64,000 nt of DNA from Hymenobacter ginkgonis (GCF_009755225.1 NZ_WQKZ01000003.1:496001-560000); one strand, 5' to 3'. Shown: positions 1-8,475, counted from the stretch's first letter. Program-made: numbers and translations. The notes: generated by a model not told the origin, from the sequence alone.

Positions 1-319
1 GCTGGAGATGAAAGCCGCCGGCACCCTCGAATACGGCACCCAGCTCGACAACCCCAACTTTGGCCAGCTGGCCGAAGCGGCGGGCATCACCGGCTACCAG
101 GTGCACGACCCAGCCCAGCTAGAAAGTGTGCTGCGCCAAGCCCTAGCTCACGACGGCCCCGTGGTCGTCGATGCCATCGTGAAGCGCCAGGAGCTGAGCA
201 TGCCGCCGCATATTGAAGTGGCTCAGGCCAAAGGCTTTAGTATGTATGCGCTGAAAGCCCTGATGAACGGCCGCGGCGATGAATTGGTGGAATTGGCCAA
301 GGCAAATTTATTCCGTTAG
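1..319 (+). CDS. poxB: Pyruvate oxidase / pyruvate dehydrogenase (quinone), C-terminal fragment
   Basis: Only the last ~105 codons are inside the window; the reading frame is open at the left edge. The fragment has the run of features at the end of E. coli-type PoxB: the EMKAAGTLEYGTQL stretch, NFGQLAEAAGITGYQV, DGPVVVDAIVKRQELSMPP and a closing AKGFSMYALKALMNGRGDE helix. In this family the enzyme is a thiamine-diphosphate and FAD flavoprotein that decarboxylates pyruvate to acetate and passes electrons to quinone at the membrane. The thiamine-binding core and the Rossmann domain lie upstream of the window, so identity rests on the C-terminal third only. Another TPP enzyme of the acetolactate synthase group is the main alternative, but the tail fits PoxB best. 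Confidence 0.85.
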   Translation, partial: LEMKAAGTLEYGTQLDNPNFGQLAEAAGITGYQVHDPAQLESVLRQALAHDGPVVVDAIVKRQELSMPPHIEVAQAKGFSMYALKALMNGRGDELVELAKANLFR

Positions 320-454
320 CAGCCAAAGCGTTTGCGCATTAAATGCCGGGTAGGGACTTTTTGGGCGCCTGCTCGACATTTTTACTGAACAAAAAGGCGC
401 TTTGCGTGTGTTGGATTAAGCCCTGCCACCCGCTACGGGGCCGAATTTGCGTAC

Positions 455-1318
455 ATGACGACCAACGAAATAAAAGCCCTCATTTCCCTGCTGGATGACC
501 CCGAAATTGCGCCGCAAATCCAAGGCGAAATTCAGAATATGGGCGAGGCCATTATCCCTTTTCTAGAAGAATCGTGGGAAGAGACCCTCGACCCGCAGCA
601 GCAGCAACGCCTGGAAGACCTGATTCATCAGCTACAGTTTGAGGGGTTGAAGCAACGCCTGCGCGTGTGGCGCGATGCCGGCGCCCAGGATTTGCTGGAG
701 GGTATGTGGCTACTGAATTCTTACCAGTACCCCGACGCTGATTTACAGGCCCTCAACCGGGCCATCGAGCAGCTCCGCTTCGAGGCGTGGACGCTGCTGC
801 GTTCCGAAATGCACCCCGCCGACCAAGTGCGGGTGCTCAACCACGTTATTTTTCGCAACCACAAGTTTTCGGCCAACACCCAGCACTTTCACTCGCCGGC
901 CAACTCCATGTTGCAGCGCGTGATTGAGTCGAAGCGCGGCAACCCGCTCACGCTCTGCGTCATCTACCTGTTAGTGGCCCAGCGGCTCGATTTGCCGGTT
1001 TTTGGGGTGAATTTGCCTAATCTGTTCGTGCTCACCTACCAGTTGGCTGACCAGCCGCTGAGCTTCTACATCAATTGCTACAACCGGGGCGTGGTGCTGT
1101 CGCGCGCTGATATTGAGCACTATGTGGGTCAGCTCGGCATCACTTCGCAGGAGAGCTTCTACCAGCCCTGCTCGCACCTCGATATTGTGCGCCGTGCCAT
1201 GCGCAACCTGCAAGTTGGCTTTGAGAAGCTGCAAGAACCTGCCAAAGCCGAGGAGGTGGGCCAGCTACTAACCATCCTTACCGAAGAGCCCGCGAATGAT
1301 GAGGACGATGAAGAGTAG
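455..1318 (+). CDS. SirB1-type transglutaminase-like protein
   Basis: 287 residues. The central part, MLQRVIESKRGNPLTLCVIY followed by LVAQRLDLPVFGVNLPNLF, is the hallmark of the SirB1/Transglut_core2 family, a degenerate transglutaminase-like fold. A cysteine sits in the LTLCVIYL segment, where the family's nucleophile-like position lies. The N-terminal ~120 residues are helical and acidic, and the C-terminus ends in an acidic tail (NDEDDEE). The biochemical role of the family is not established. The gene stands alone, follows poxB by 135 bp and is closed by a strong hairpin at 1339-1383. No signal peptide is visible, so the protein is probably cytoplasmic. Confidence 0.85.
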   Translation: MTTNEIKALISLLDDPEIAPQIQGEIQNMGEAIIPFLEESWEETLDPQQQQRLEDLIHQLQFEGLKQRLRVWRDAGAQDLLEGMWLLNSYQYPDADLQALNRAIEQLRFEAWTLLRSEMHPADQVRVLNHVIFRNHKFSANTQHFHSPANSMLQRVIESKRGNPLTLCVIYLLVAQRLDLPVFGVNLPNLFVLTYQLADQPLSFYINCYNRGVVLSRADIEHYVGQLGITSQESFYQPCSHLDIVRRAMRNLQVGFEKLQEPAKAEEVGQLLTILTEEPANDEDDEE

Positions 1319-1338
1319 CAGCCACGTCTAAGGGAGTC

Positions 1339-1383
1339 AAAAAGAACGTCATGCTGAGCCAAGCGAAGCATGACGTTCTTTTT
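1339..1383. terminator. Perfect 17-bp hairpin, dispersed palindromic element copy A
   Basis: Arms AAAAAGAACGTCATGCT (1339-1355) and AGCATGACGTTCTTTTT (1367-1383) pair perfectly around an 11-base loop. The flanking A and T runs would make it an intrinsic terminator in both directions, which suits its place between two convergent genes. The same GTCATGCT/AGCATGAC core recurs near 9098, 41725 and 59337. Confidence 0.75.
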
Positions 1384-1404
1384 GTTGGTTTGTCGTCCGC
1401 GGTT

Positions 1405-1971
1405 TTACCGCTTGATAAGGCAGCCGGCCGCCCGCTTATCAACCACGCCCGCCGCGCGGCCCGCTAGAATGTTATCGAGCACCTGCTGCAAGTAGTGCTG
1501 CTGCACGCCGCTGGCTACCTGGGGGTTATCGTCGATGGCGCCCCGGTAGCGCACCGCAAACGAGCCACTTGCCGGCTGGAGCACCACGGCTTCGGTGGTT
1601 TTGCTTACGCCGAGGGCAGCGCTGGCCGCCCCCTCATCGGTAAAGGTGGCCAGCGAGGCGCCGCTGCCCTCGGCCGCATCGAGGTTGATGGGCACGTTGA
1701 TGAACATAAACTGCACGCCGCGGCCACTATAGGCGCTGTTGAGAGCCGACAGACGCTCTTGGTAGAGCCGGGTAAAGGCGCAGGCCGGGTTGACAAACAC
1801 CACGACCACAGCCTTTTGGCCAGCGTAAGCGCTGAGCGAGGCGCTACCCCCGCCACTTTTCTGCACGGTAAAATCGCTCACGGTGCCGCTCTGAGCCCGC
1901 GCGATGCCGAAAGTAACGGTTGCCACTAGCAGGGCCGCCGCCAAAAACAACGGGAATTTGCGAAAAGACAT
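1405..1971 (-). CDS. Secreted redoxin (thioredoxin-fold) protein
   Basis: 188 residues starting with a clear signal peptide (basic MSFRK, a hydrophobic stretch, then ARAQ). The body is an AhpC/TSA-like thioredoxin fold: VSDFTVQ, LSAYAGQKAVVVVFVNPACAF, FINVPINL, and a C-terminal AAGCLIKR. The active-site region NPACAFTRLY contains one cysteine rather than CxxC; the second cysteine is near the C-terminus (GC motif), as in some peroxiredoxin-like families. It is probably periplasmic and may act as a peroxidase or thiol protein, but the substrate cannot be read from sequence. ATG at 1971 is followed immediately by the signal peptide. Confidence 0.75.
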   Translation of the reverse strand: MSFRKFPLFLAAALLVATVTFGIARAQSGTVSDFTVQKSGGGSASLSAYAGQKAVVVVFVNPACAFTRLYQERLSALNSAYSGRGVQFMFINVPINLDAAEGSGASLATFTDEGAASAALGVSKTTEAVVLQPASGSFAVRYRGAIDDNPQVASGVQQHYLQQVLDNILAGRAAGVVDKRAAGCLIKR

Positions 1972-2022
1972 TAGATAAGTAAAGAAGAATCGAATGGGTA
2001 GGGATTAAGGACTAGAAGATTG

Positions 2023-2727
2023 CTACAAAGCTATTTGGTAGCAGTAAGTGAGAACGTAGCCCGCTGCTGGCCGAAGATAACAAATCTGGTGCCGGGAGTT
2101 GCATCCGGTTAGCTGAAGCGTAGCGGGCAGCTCGCCGGCCGCGGGCCAAGGGCCGGGCGGCAGGTCCAGCAATAGGTTGTCGCGGAAGATGATGCCGCGC
2201 CGGTTAGCCAGCTTAAATAGCGTTTCCTTGGCGCTCCAGAGCAGGCTGTATAGCTCCGGGGCGAGGGTAGGGGATACGGCGCTGGGTGCTGTAAGCTGTT
2301 CGACAGCAGCTAGTTCAGGGTTATTCAAAAATTTGCGAGCAATGCGCTGTGCTTTGTCGCGCACTAGCTCCACATCGACGCCAACGGCCGCGCCGGGTGG
2401 GGCCAGCAAGGCCGCCACCCAGTTGCCGGAATGCGACAGCGATACCGCCGCCACCGACCCAGTACCGACTAAAAAAGGCCGGCCGTGCGTGTCGTTGTGC
2501 AAAAGGGGTAGGGGTTGGCCCGGCGCTGCGGTGCGCAGCAAGTGCTGCACCAGCAGCCGGCCAGCCAGCCACTGCGCCTGGCGCGGACCATCGGCGCGGG
2601 CGGGCAGCAGCGGCGCGTAGGTAGGCGCATCGGCTAACTGGGGCCAGAGGTCGGCCGGCGCTTCGGTGAGGTGCCAAAGGCCGAGCGTGGCTCCGCCGGG
2701 CAGGGGTTGGAGCAGGTGAAAAGGCAT
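2023..2727 (-). CDS. 4'-phosphopantetheinyl transferase superfamily protein (Sfp type)
   Basis: 234 residues. Family motifs are present: the magnesium-binding VGVDVELVRDKAQRIARKF and, about 70 residues further on, LLWSAKETLFKLANRRG, which carries the WxxKE signature. These enzymes move the phosphopantetheine arm of coenzyme A onto a serine of acyl or peptidyl carrier proteins. The length is usual for the Sfp/EntD branch and longer than AcpS. No polyketide or peptide synthetase is in the window, so the carrier partner is unknown; it may be the general fatty-acid carrier. It is divergent from the WD40 gene, with 77 bp between start codons. Confidence 0.88.
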   Translation of the reverse strand: MPFHLLQPLPGGATLGLWHLTEAPADLWPQLADAPTYAPLLPARADGPRQAQWLAGRLLVQHLLRTAAPGQPLPLLHNDTHGRPFLVGTGSVAAVSLSHSGNWVAALLAPPGAAVGVDVELVRDKAQRIARKFLNNPELAAVEQLTAPSAVSPTLAPELYSLLWSAKETLFKLANRRGIIFRDNLLLDLPPGPWPAAGELPATLQLTGCNSRHQICYLRPAAGYVLTYCYQIAL

Positions 2728-2804
2728 AAATAAGGACGCGGGCGCGAAGGTAGTGCCCGCGCTGCCCGACCTTTGACGGGCGTTTCCTCCCCCCTGCTTT
2801 TGCT

Positions 2805-3746
2805 ATGCTGCCAACTACCCCTTCGCCCCGCCCCACTGCGCACCGCCTTGGCACGCTGGCCGGGCACCGCGATGCGGTGTACGCGCTAGCCGGCCGGGCC
2901 GGCTCCGACCAGGTTTTCTCGGGCAGTGCCGATGGCATGGTGGTAGCCTGGAATGCCGCCAACCCCGCGCAGGATGGCGAGCTACTGGCGCGGGTCGAGA
3001 ACTCGGTGTATGCCCTGCACGAGCTGCCTACGCGGGGCTTGCTGCTGCTAGGCCACAACTTTCAGGGCGTGCAGGCCATTGATTTGCAGAGCAAAACGCT
3101 GGCCTACGCCACGGCCCTACCCCCCGTTGCCATCTTCGACCTGGTGTACTCCGAAAGCCGCCAGCGCCTATACTGCGCCCTGGCCGATGGCACACTGGCC
3201 GTGCTGCGCGGCCTCGATTTTCGCCTCGAACACCTGCTGCGCCTTAGCCAAAAAAGCCTGCGCTGCCTAGCCTTGCACGAAGGGCGTGGCGAACTAGCCG
3301 TAGGTAGCTCCGACTGGCAAACGTACATTTTAGACCTCGATTCACTCGCTATAAAGACAACGCTCTGCGACGCGACCAACTCGGTTTTTACGGTGGCCTA
3401 CTCGCCCGATGGCGCGGCGCTGCTGGCGGGCGGCCGCGATGCACACCTGCGCCGCTACGCGGTAGCCGAAAACTATGCCCTTGCCGATGCCGTGGTAGCG
3501 CATATGTACACCATTAATCACGTGGCTTTCAGCGCCGATGGGCTGTACATGGCCACTTGCTCGCTCGATAAAAGCATCAAGCTCTGGGATGCGGCCAGCC
3601 TGGCCCTGCTGCGGGTGCTGGATAAGGCGCGGGCGTCGGGCCATGGCACTTCCGTCAACAAGGTGGTTTGGCCGGGTGGGCAGCATCGGCTAGTTTCGTG
3701 TAGCGATGACCGCAGCCTAGCCGTGTGGCAGGTCGAAAGTGCGTAG
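2805..3746 (+). CDS. WD40 repeat protein
   Basis: 313 residues making up a single beta-propeller. WD-type blades can be seen at the N-terminus (GHRDAVYAL ... SADGMVVAWNA), in the middle (SSDWQTYILDLDS; GRDAHLRRYAV) and at the end (CSLDKSIKLWDAASL; CSDDRSLAVWQVE). There is no signal peptide or extra domain, so it is probably a cytoplasmic scaffold. The gene begins 77 bp from the divergent phosphopantetheinyl transferase and ends 107 bp before the DivIVA-like gene. A partner cannot be named from sequence. Confidence 0.85.
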   Translation: MLPTTPSPRPTAHRLGTLAGHRDAVYALAGRAGSDQVFSGSADGMVVAWNAANPAQDGELLARVENSVYALHELPTRGLLLLGHNFQGVQAIDLQSKTLAYATALPPVAIFDLVYSESRQRLYCALADGTLAVLRGLDFRLEHLLRLSQKSLRCLALHEGRGELAVGSSDWQTYILDLDSLAIKTTLCDATNSVFTVAYSPDGAALLAGGRDAHLRRYAVAENYALADAVVAHMYTINHVAFSADGLYMATCSLDKSIKLWDAASLALLRVLDKARASGHGTSVNKVVWPGGQHRLVSCSDDRSLAVWQVESA

Positions 3747-3853
3747 CCCGCGGCAGCTGGCCGCGAGCGACAAGAGGTGTTGATGCCCCATTACTATTCC
3801 CTAATTTATTAAAATACAGGCTACTACTTATAAGTCAGCAGCTCCTAGCTACC

Positions 3854-4864
3854 ATGAAAATTACCGCCCTTGATATTCGGCAGAAAACCTTTGAAAAGTC
3901 CTTTCGGGGCGTCGATAAAGACGAAGTCCAGGCTTTCCTGAATACTATTTCGCAGCAGTGGGAGCGAATGGGCGAAGAAAACCGCGAGTTGCGCCTCAAG
4001 CTCGACCATGCCCAGCAGGATGTGCAAAAAATGCGCGAGGTAGAAAGCTCACTCTACCGCACCCTCAAAACGGCCGAAGACACTGGCAACTCCATCACCG
4101 AACAGGCCCAACGTGATGCCGACTTGCGCCGCCGCGAAGCCCAGCTGCTAGCCGAACAAACCTTAGCCGAAGCCCGCCTGCGTGCCCGCGCTATTGTGGA
4201 CGAAGCTTACCAAAAAGCGGCCACCACCGTGGCCGATATGCAGAAAGAAGTAACTGGCCTGGGCCAAGAGTGCCAGCAGCTGGAGCAACACCTCGACACG
4301 CTGGTGCGCGACCTCCAGCGCCTGGCCACCGAGGCCCTCGAAAAAGCGCAACGCGCTCACGCACGCCCCAAAAATGGTGCGTCGGCCATCCTTTCGCGGG
4401 CAGCTAGCGTACAGATAGAGCGGCCCCAGGAATCGGCCGCGCCCGAACCTACCCCCGCTCCCTCTGCCATGGTTACTTCGCCCACCGCCCGCCTTTCGGC
4501 CGCGTCGCCTGCCTCGTCGGTAGCGGCGGCCCCCACCGCTTTTAGCGCCGCGCCCAGCGCGTATAACCCCAAGCCGGGCCAGCAACCCGACCCCCGCAAC
4601 CCCGACCAGGCGCCCGGCCCCGACATCGAGCGGCCCCATGCGCCAGCTGAAAACCCCGGCATTGCGCCACCGCCCCGCATCGACCAGCCCGGCCCCGAGC
4701 AGGTGCCCAATTCGCCCTCGCCCTACGTGGAGCCGGCCCGGCCCGAGTTTGAGCCCATCGGCCCGAGCTACCCCGAAATTCAACAGCCCGAGCCCATAAC
4801 CCACCCTGGTATGCAGGCTGCAAAAGAGCCAGTAGCCGAGAAATCTTTTTTCGACGAGATTTAG
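3854..4864 (+). CDS. DivIVA domain protein with proline-rich tail
   Basis: 336 residues from ATG 3854. An upstream in-frame extension lacks family similarity and runs back into the WD40 gene. Residues 1-30 (ITALDIRQKTFEKSFRGVDK then DEVQAFL) are the classic DivIVA N-terminus, which in Gram-positive bacteria binds curved membrane. Residues ~30-190 are a long charged coiled coil. From ~195 the chain changes to an Ala/Pro-rich, probably disordered tail, with a short final FFDEI. DivIVA proteins mark poles and division sites in Firmicutes and Actinobacteria; the role in Bacteroidetes is not settled, so a function in cell shape or division is inference. Confidence 0.85.
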   Translation: MKITALDIRQKTFEKSFRGVDKDEVQAFLNTISQQWERMGEENRELRLKLDHAQQDVQKMREVESSLYRTLKTAEDTGNSITEQAQRDADLRRREAQLLAEQTLAEARLRARAIVDEAYQKAATTVADMQKEVTGLGQECQQLEQHLDTLVRDLQRLATEALEKAQRAHARPKNGASAILSRAASVQIERPQESAAPEPTPAPSAMVTSPTARLSAASPASSVAAAPTAFSAAPSAYNPKPGQQPDPRNPDQAPGPDIERPHAPAENPGIAPPPRIDQPGPEQVPNSPSPYVEPARPEFEPIGPSYPEIQQPEPITHPGMQAAKEPVAEKSFFDEI

Positions 4865-4880
4865 AAAAGATTTATCAGAT

Positions 4881-4938
4881 AAAAAGCCTTCTTGGGCTAG
4901 CAATAGTCAACGCTACTGCTAGTCCAAGAAGGCTTTTT
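4881..4938 (+). terminator. Intrinsic terminator after the DivIVA-like gene
   Basis: AAAAAGCCTTCTTGG pairs with CCAAGAAGGCTTTTT, and the stem extends through GCTAGCA/TGCTAG; it ends in a T run 17 bases after the stop codon region. This is a textbook rho-independent terminator. Confidence 0.85.
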
Positions 4939-5339
4939 CGTGTGCTATTAGACTATAATTAATTACCAAGTCTCTATTTAGGTGTATTAAAAATGCGGTG
5001 AAATCATATCTATCCACTGCGCTGTTGGGGGGTAAGAACAGCTGAAAGCCTAGTCGTATACTATTGACTGAAAACTAGTAAGCACGTCTTTAAAGCTGGT
5101 TCGCTAAGTTTAGTGAAGTTGGCTTGCTAGGGGTTCAAAACCGTTGTGAAGCCTGTATATGCTAGGGTAGAAATATTAATTAGGCAACAGATAGGGGGTG
5201 ACCCACGATATAAGGATGCCAAGAGTAAATTGAATCTTATGGAATGAATTTTGATAGTTTTGGGATAGTAGCTTTTATAAAAGTCAGAAGTATACCTTTT
5301 TTCCACCCTGCCAGCAGCTGACTGCTGCTTTTTGCCATT
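4939..5339. other. AT-rich intergenic region
   Basis: About 400 bases without a credible gene, clearly richer in A and T than the surroundings. It must carry the promoter of the downstream FG-GAP gene. A TACCTTTT near 5292 resembles the -7 element TAnnTTTG, but no well-spaced -33 element was found, so no promoter is assigned. Confidence 0.5.
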
Positions 5340-7157
5340 ATGAATTTATTTACTTTTACATGCTCTTATGCTTCACGCACTAGTTGGCTAGCAGGGTGCC
5401 TAACCTTAATGGCTGGTGCTGTGGCTGCCCAAGGGCCGGTTGTGACGGGGTTGCTACCGCTGCGCAACGCGGTTGCCGTGCCGCGTGCTACTCCCGTTAC
5501 CATCAGTTTCGACCAGCCGATAGGCACCAGCCTTGCTACCCGCCAGGCCCTAAAAATATTCAGCCAGCAGGTGGGCGGCCAGCAAGCGGGCCCGGCTACG
5601 GTGAGCGGTAATACATTGACCAAGACGCCTAATGCAGCGTTTGGGGCCGGCGAAACGGTCTTTGTTACCCTCACCTCGGCGGTGCAAAACAGCAGCGAAA
5701 CCCAAAACCTGCTCAAGCCGCAGGTCTTTCAGTTTACGACGGCTACGGCCCCGAGCCTGGGTACTTTTGGTGGGGGCTCCGACTTGCCGGTAGGCCTTGA
5801 CCCCACGGGCGTGACGGTGGGTGACATAGACGGCGATGGCGACCTGGACGTGTTGACGGCTAATAACTTAAGTAACCCTCCGAGCGGCGGCACCATCAGC
5901 GTGCGCCGCAACGATGGCCACGGCGTTTTGGGGGGTAGCCAGGAAGTGCTAGTGGGGCGCGGGCCGTTCCAGGTAGTGCTGGCCGACCTTGACAGTGATG
6001 GTGACCTGGATTTGCTTTCGGCCAATAGCGCTGACCTAACGGGCCAGCTCAGCGTGCGCTTCAACAACGGGCAGGGCGACTTTAGCACTGGCTACGAGCT
6101 AGCGGGCGACGGCAAAAACCCGCATGGCTTGGCCGTAGGCGATGTGAACGGCGATGGGCGGCTGGATGTGCTGCTGGCGTTTTACACCGACGACCGCAGC
6201 AGCACCAGCAGCACGGTGAGCGTGCTGCTCAACGATGGCGCCAGCCCCCAGCCCAGCTTCATCCTGAGTCAAAATGTGGAGGTAGCCCCGCGCCCTATCA
6301 ATATCGCTGTGGGCGACGTAGACAACGACGGCGACCTTGATTTTGTAACGGCCAGCTCTAATACCACCAAGGCCAGCGTGCGCCTCAACAACGGGGCCGG
6401 GCAGTTTTCGGGTACGCAAGAGGTGCCCATTGGCTTCAACACGCAAGCTGTGGTGCTGGCCGACCTGGATGGGGACGGCGACCTCGATTTGGCCACCGCC
6501 AACTACTACGATTTTGCTAATCCGCAGGGCGCTTTCACCAGCAGCACTTCGAGTGTGCGCCTCAACGATGGCCGCGGCACCTTTGGCGGAAAGCTAGAAG
6601 TACCCCTGGGGCAAGGCGCTTTCAACATAGTTGCGGCCGATGTAGATGGCGATGGCGACCTCGACCTGCTGGCCACCGACGAAATCAGCAACAAGGTGAG
6701 TGTGCGCCGCAACGACGGCACTGGTAGCTTCAGCGCCGGCCAGGAGGTGGGGGTAGAGCAAGGCGCTTACGGCCTGGCGCTCGGCGACATGGATGGCGAC
6801 GGCAAGCTGGATATAGTGACTAGCAATGGGCGCAGCAGCACCATCAGCGTGCGCTTGAATATGGACGTTGTGCTGGTGGCAACTCCGCCCCCGGCGCTCG
6901 AGGAGCTAAGCGTATACCCCAATCCCAGCACCGACGGTATGTTTGTAATCAGCTACTTAGCTAGTGATGCACAAACCGCTGCGCTTACCCTCACCGATGC
7001 CTTGGGCCGCTTGGTGCAGCAACAGCACGTGGATGTACAGCTCGGCGCCAACCAAATGCCGGTAGCTACCGCTAGCCTGGCGCCGGGTATCTACCACCTT
7101 ACCCTGATGCTAGCCAATGGGCACTGCCTGAATAAAAAGGTGAGTTTGCTACTGTAG
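5340..7157 (+). CDS. T9SS-exported FG-GAP/VCBS repeat protein
   Basis: 605 residues. An N-terminal signal peptide ends near AVAAQG. It is followed by a Big_5/SbsA-like Ig domain (VTGLLPLRNAVAVPRATPV ... VFQFTTAT, ~30-135). Residues ~145-515 hold about seven FG-GAP/VCBS repeats with calcium-type loops such as DIDGDGDLD, DLDSDGDLD, DVNGDGRLD, DVDNDGDLD, DLDGDGDLD, DVDGDGDLD and DMDGDGKLD. The last ~80 residues (SVYPNPSTDGMFVISY ... GIYHLTLMLANG) form a type A T9SS sorting domain. The protein is therefore expected on the cell surface or outside; a ligand is not evident. It lies alone between an AT-rich gap and a perfect hairpin. Confidence 0.88.
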   Translation: MNLFTFTCSYASRTSWLAGCLTLMAGAVAAQGPVVTGLLPLRNAVAVPRATPVTISFDQPIGTSLATRQALKIFSQQVGGQQAGPATVSGNTLTKTPNAAFGAGETVFVTLTSAVQNSSETQNLLKPQVFQFTTATAPSLGTFGGGSDLPVGLDPTGVTVGDIDGDGDLDVLTANNLSNPPSGGTISVRRNDGHGVLGGSQEVLVGRGPFQVVLADLDSDGDLDLLSANSADLTGQLSVRFNNGQGDFSTGYELAGDGKNPHGLAVGDVNGDGRLDVLLAFYTDDRSSTSSTVSVLLNDGASPQPSFILSQNVEVAPRPINIAVGDVDNDGDLDFVTASSNTTKASVRLNNGAGQFSGTQEVPIGFNTQAVVLADLDGDGDLDLATANYYDFANPQGAFTSSTSSVRLNDGRGTFGGKLEVPLGQGAFNIVAADVDGDGDLDLLATDEISNKVSVRRNDGTGSFSAGQEVGVEQGAYGLALGDMDGDGKLDIVTSNGRSSTISVRLNMDVVLVATPPPALEELSVYPNPSTDGMFVISYLASDAQTAALTLTDALGRLVQQQHVDVQLGANQMPVATASLAPGIYHLTLMLANGHCLNKKVSLLL

Positions 7158-7182
7158 CCTCGGCGGCTGATAACAAAAGAAA

Positions 7183-7234
7183 ACGGAGGGGGGTAGGGCG
7201 CACTGACTAAGCAGTGCGCCCTACCCCCCTCCGT
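7183..7234. terminator. Perfect 23-bp inverted repeat built on the GGGGTAGGG word
   Basis: Arms 7183-7205 and 7212-7234 are exact reverse complements with a 6-base loop (ACTAAG). Each arm contains GGGGGGTAGGGC or its complement. It lies between convergent genes and could stop transcription from both sides, but it lacks a T tract, so terminator function is inferred from position. Confidence 0.6.
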
Positions 7235-7289
7235 CGTACTCTTAGGCCGTAGCGAAATGTGTTTGCATACAGCAAGTTTGCAATACAGA

Positions 7290-8081
7290 TTACAGCAGCG
7301 ACTTAATCCAGCCACCGTCTACGGCCACCGAGCTGGCGGTGATGTAGCTGGCGCGGGCCGAGCATAGAAAAGCCGCCAAGGCGGCAAATTCGGCGGGCTC
7401 GCCGAGGCGCCGCATCGGGATTTCGGCCGTCCAGCGGGCAGTGGCTTCGGCGGTGCTAATATTTTCGCGGGTAGCGGTGGCCTGGGCCAGGTGCTCAACG
7501 CGGTCGGTACGGGTGTAGCCAGGCAAGATATTATTAACCGTGACGCCAAACGGCGCTACCTCCGTGGCCAGCGTGCGCGCAAAGCCCGTGACGGCCGCCC
7601 GCAGACTATTCGACAGCATGAGGCCCGCTACCGGCTGCTTCACGGCGATGGAAGTAATATTGAGAATGCGGCCCCAGCCGCGCTCCTTCATGCCGGGCAG
7701 CACGGCGCGGGTCAGCTCTACCACGCTGGTTAGCAAGAGCTTGGTAGCCTGGTCCCAGGTTTCGGCGCTGTGCTGCTCGAACGTGCCGGCGGGTGGCCCA
7801 CCGGCATTGGTGACCAAGATATCGACCCGCCCAAAGTGCGCCAACGCAGCCTGGGTTACGTGGGCCACGCCGGCGGGGGTAGCGAGGTCGGCGGCTACGC
7901 CGAGCACCGCGGCGCCGGTCGCCGCCTCAATGGCGGCGCAGGTCTTTTGCAGTTCTTCGTCGCCGCGGGCGCAGAGCACTAGGGAAGCGCCTTCGGCCGC
8001 TAATTCTTCGGCTACGGCGCGGCCGAGCCCCTTGCTGGCGGCCGCTACCAGCGCGATTTTGCCTTTTATTCCGAGGTTCAT
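7290..8081 (-). CDS. SDR family oxidoreductase with atypical active site
   Basis: 263 residues with a Rossmann core: AAASKGLGRAVAEELA in the cofactor loop, NAGGPPAG, NITSIAVKQPVAG and the C-terminal LCSARASYITASSVAVDGGW typical of FabG-like short-chain dehydrogenases. The position of the catalytic YxxxK is occupied by S-N-S-L-R (GLMLSNSLRAAVTGF): the tyrosine is a serine and the lysine an arginine. The cofactor loop also lacks the usual TGxxxGIG. Such variants exist among proteins annotated as 3-oxoacyl-ACP reductases, but catalysis by the usual mechanism is doubtful. The gene follows the cupin gene by 16 bp on the same strand, suggesting co-transcription. Confidence 0.82.
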   Translation of the reverse strand: MNLGIKGKIALVAAASKGLGRAVAEELAAEGASLVLCARGDEELQKTCAAIEAATGAAVLGVAADLATPAGVAHVTQAALAHFGRVDILVTNAGGPPAGTFEQHSAETWDQATKLLLTSVVELTRAVLPGMKERGWGRILNITSIAVKQPVAGLMLSNSLRAAVTGFARTLATEVAPFGVTVNNILPGYTRTDRVEHLAQATATRENISTAEATARWTAEIPMRRLGEPAEFAALAAFLCSARASYITASSVAVDGGWIKSLL

Positions 8082-8097
8082 AAAGGTGAGGGCAGGG

Positions 8098-8475
8098 CTA
8101 TTTTTGGCGGAGGTACGCGTCGCTGCCGTCGAGCCAGTCTTGGCGGGGCGGGCTAAAAATATCTACATCAAGCGTGTCTTCGAGCGCTTCGGCGGCGTGC
8201 GGCACATTGGACGGAATGTGCAGCACTTCACCGGCACGCACAATGATTTCCTCCCCTTCTCCCTCTCCTATCTGGAAGCGCAGCGCGCCTTCTAGAATAT
8301 AGGTAATTTGCTCATTTACATGAAAATGGCGAGGCACAATAGCGCCCTTTTTCAAGTAAACGTGGGCCAGCATCATGTCGTTGCCGGTGATGAGGCGGCG
8401 GCCAATCGTGTCGGAAAGCTGGTCGACTGGGATGTCGTTCCAGCGGTGCAGGGTAGCCTGGGGGGTAGGGTCCAT
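8098..8475 (-). CDS. Cupin domain protein
   Basis: 125 residues from ATG 8475; the open frame upstream of it has no family similarity. It is a single small cupin barrel with motif 1 around RHFHVNEQITYILEGALRF (metal-type His, His and Glu) and motif 2 around GEVLHIPSNVPHAAEALED. Single-domain cupins may be metal enzymes or sensors; the substrate is unknown. It lies 16 bp upstream of the SDR gene on the same strand and probably forms a two-gene operon with it. The start codon region reads through the GGGGGTAGGG word in reverse, encoding the Pro-Thr-Pro near the N-terminus. Confidence 0.82.
   Translation of the reverse strand: MDPTPQATLHRWNDIPVDQLSDTIGRRLITGNDMMLAHVYLKKGAIVPRHFHVNEQITYILEGALRFQIGEGEGEEIIVRAGEVLHIPSNVPHAAEALEDTLDVDIFSPPRQDWLDGSDAYLRQK

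Noticed and set aside
4939..5339. A tRNA or small RNA gene in the AT-rich gap
   Set aside because: No cloverleaf or terminator-flanked structure was found by eye; only plain AT-rich sequence.
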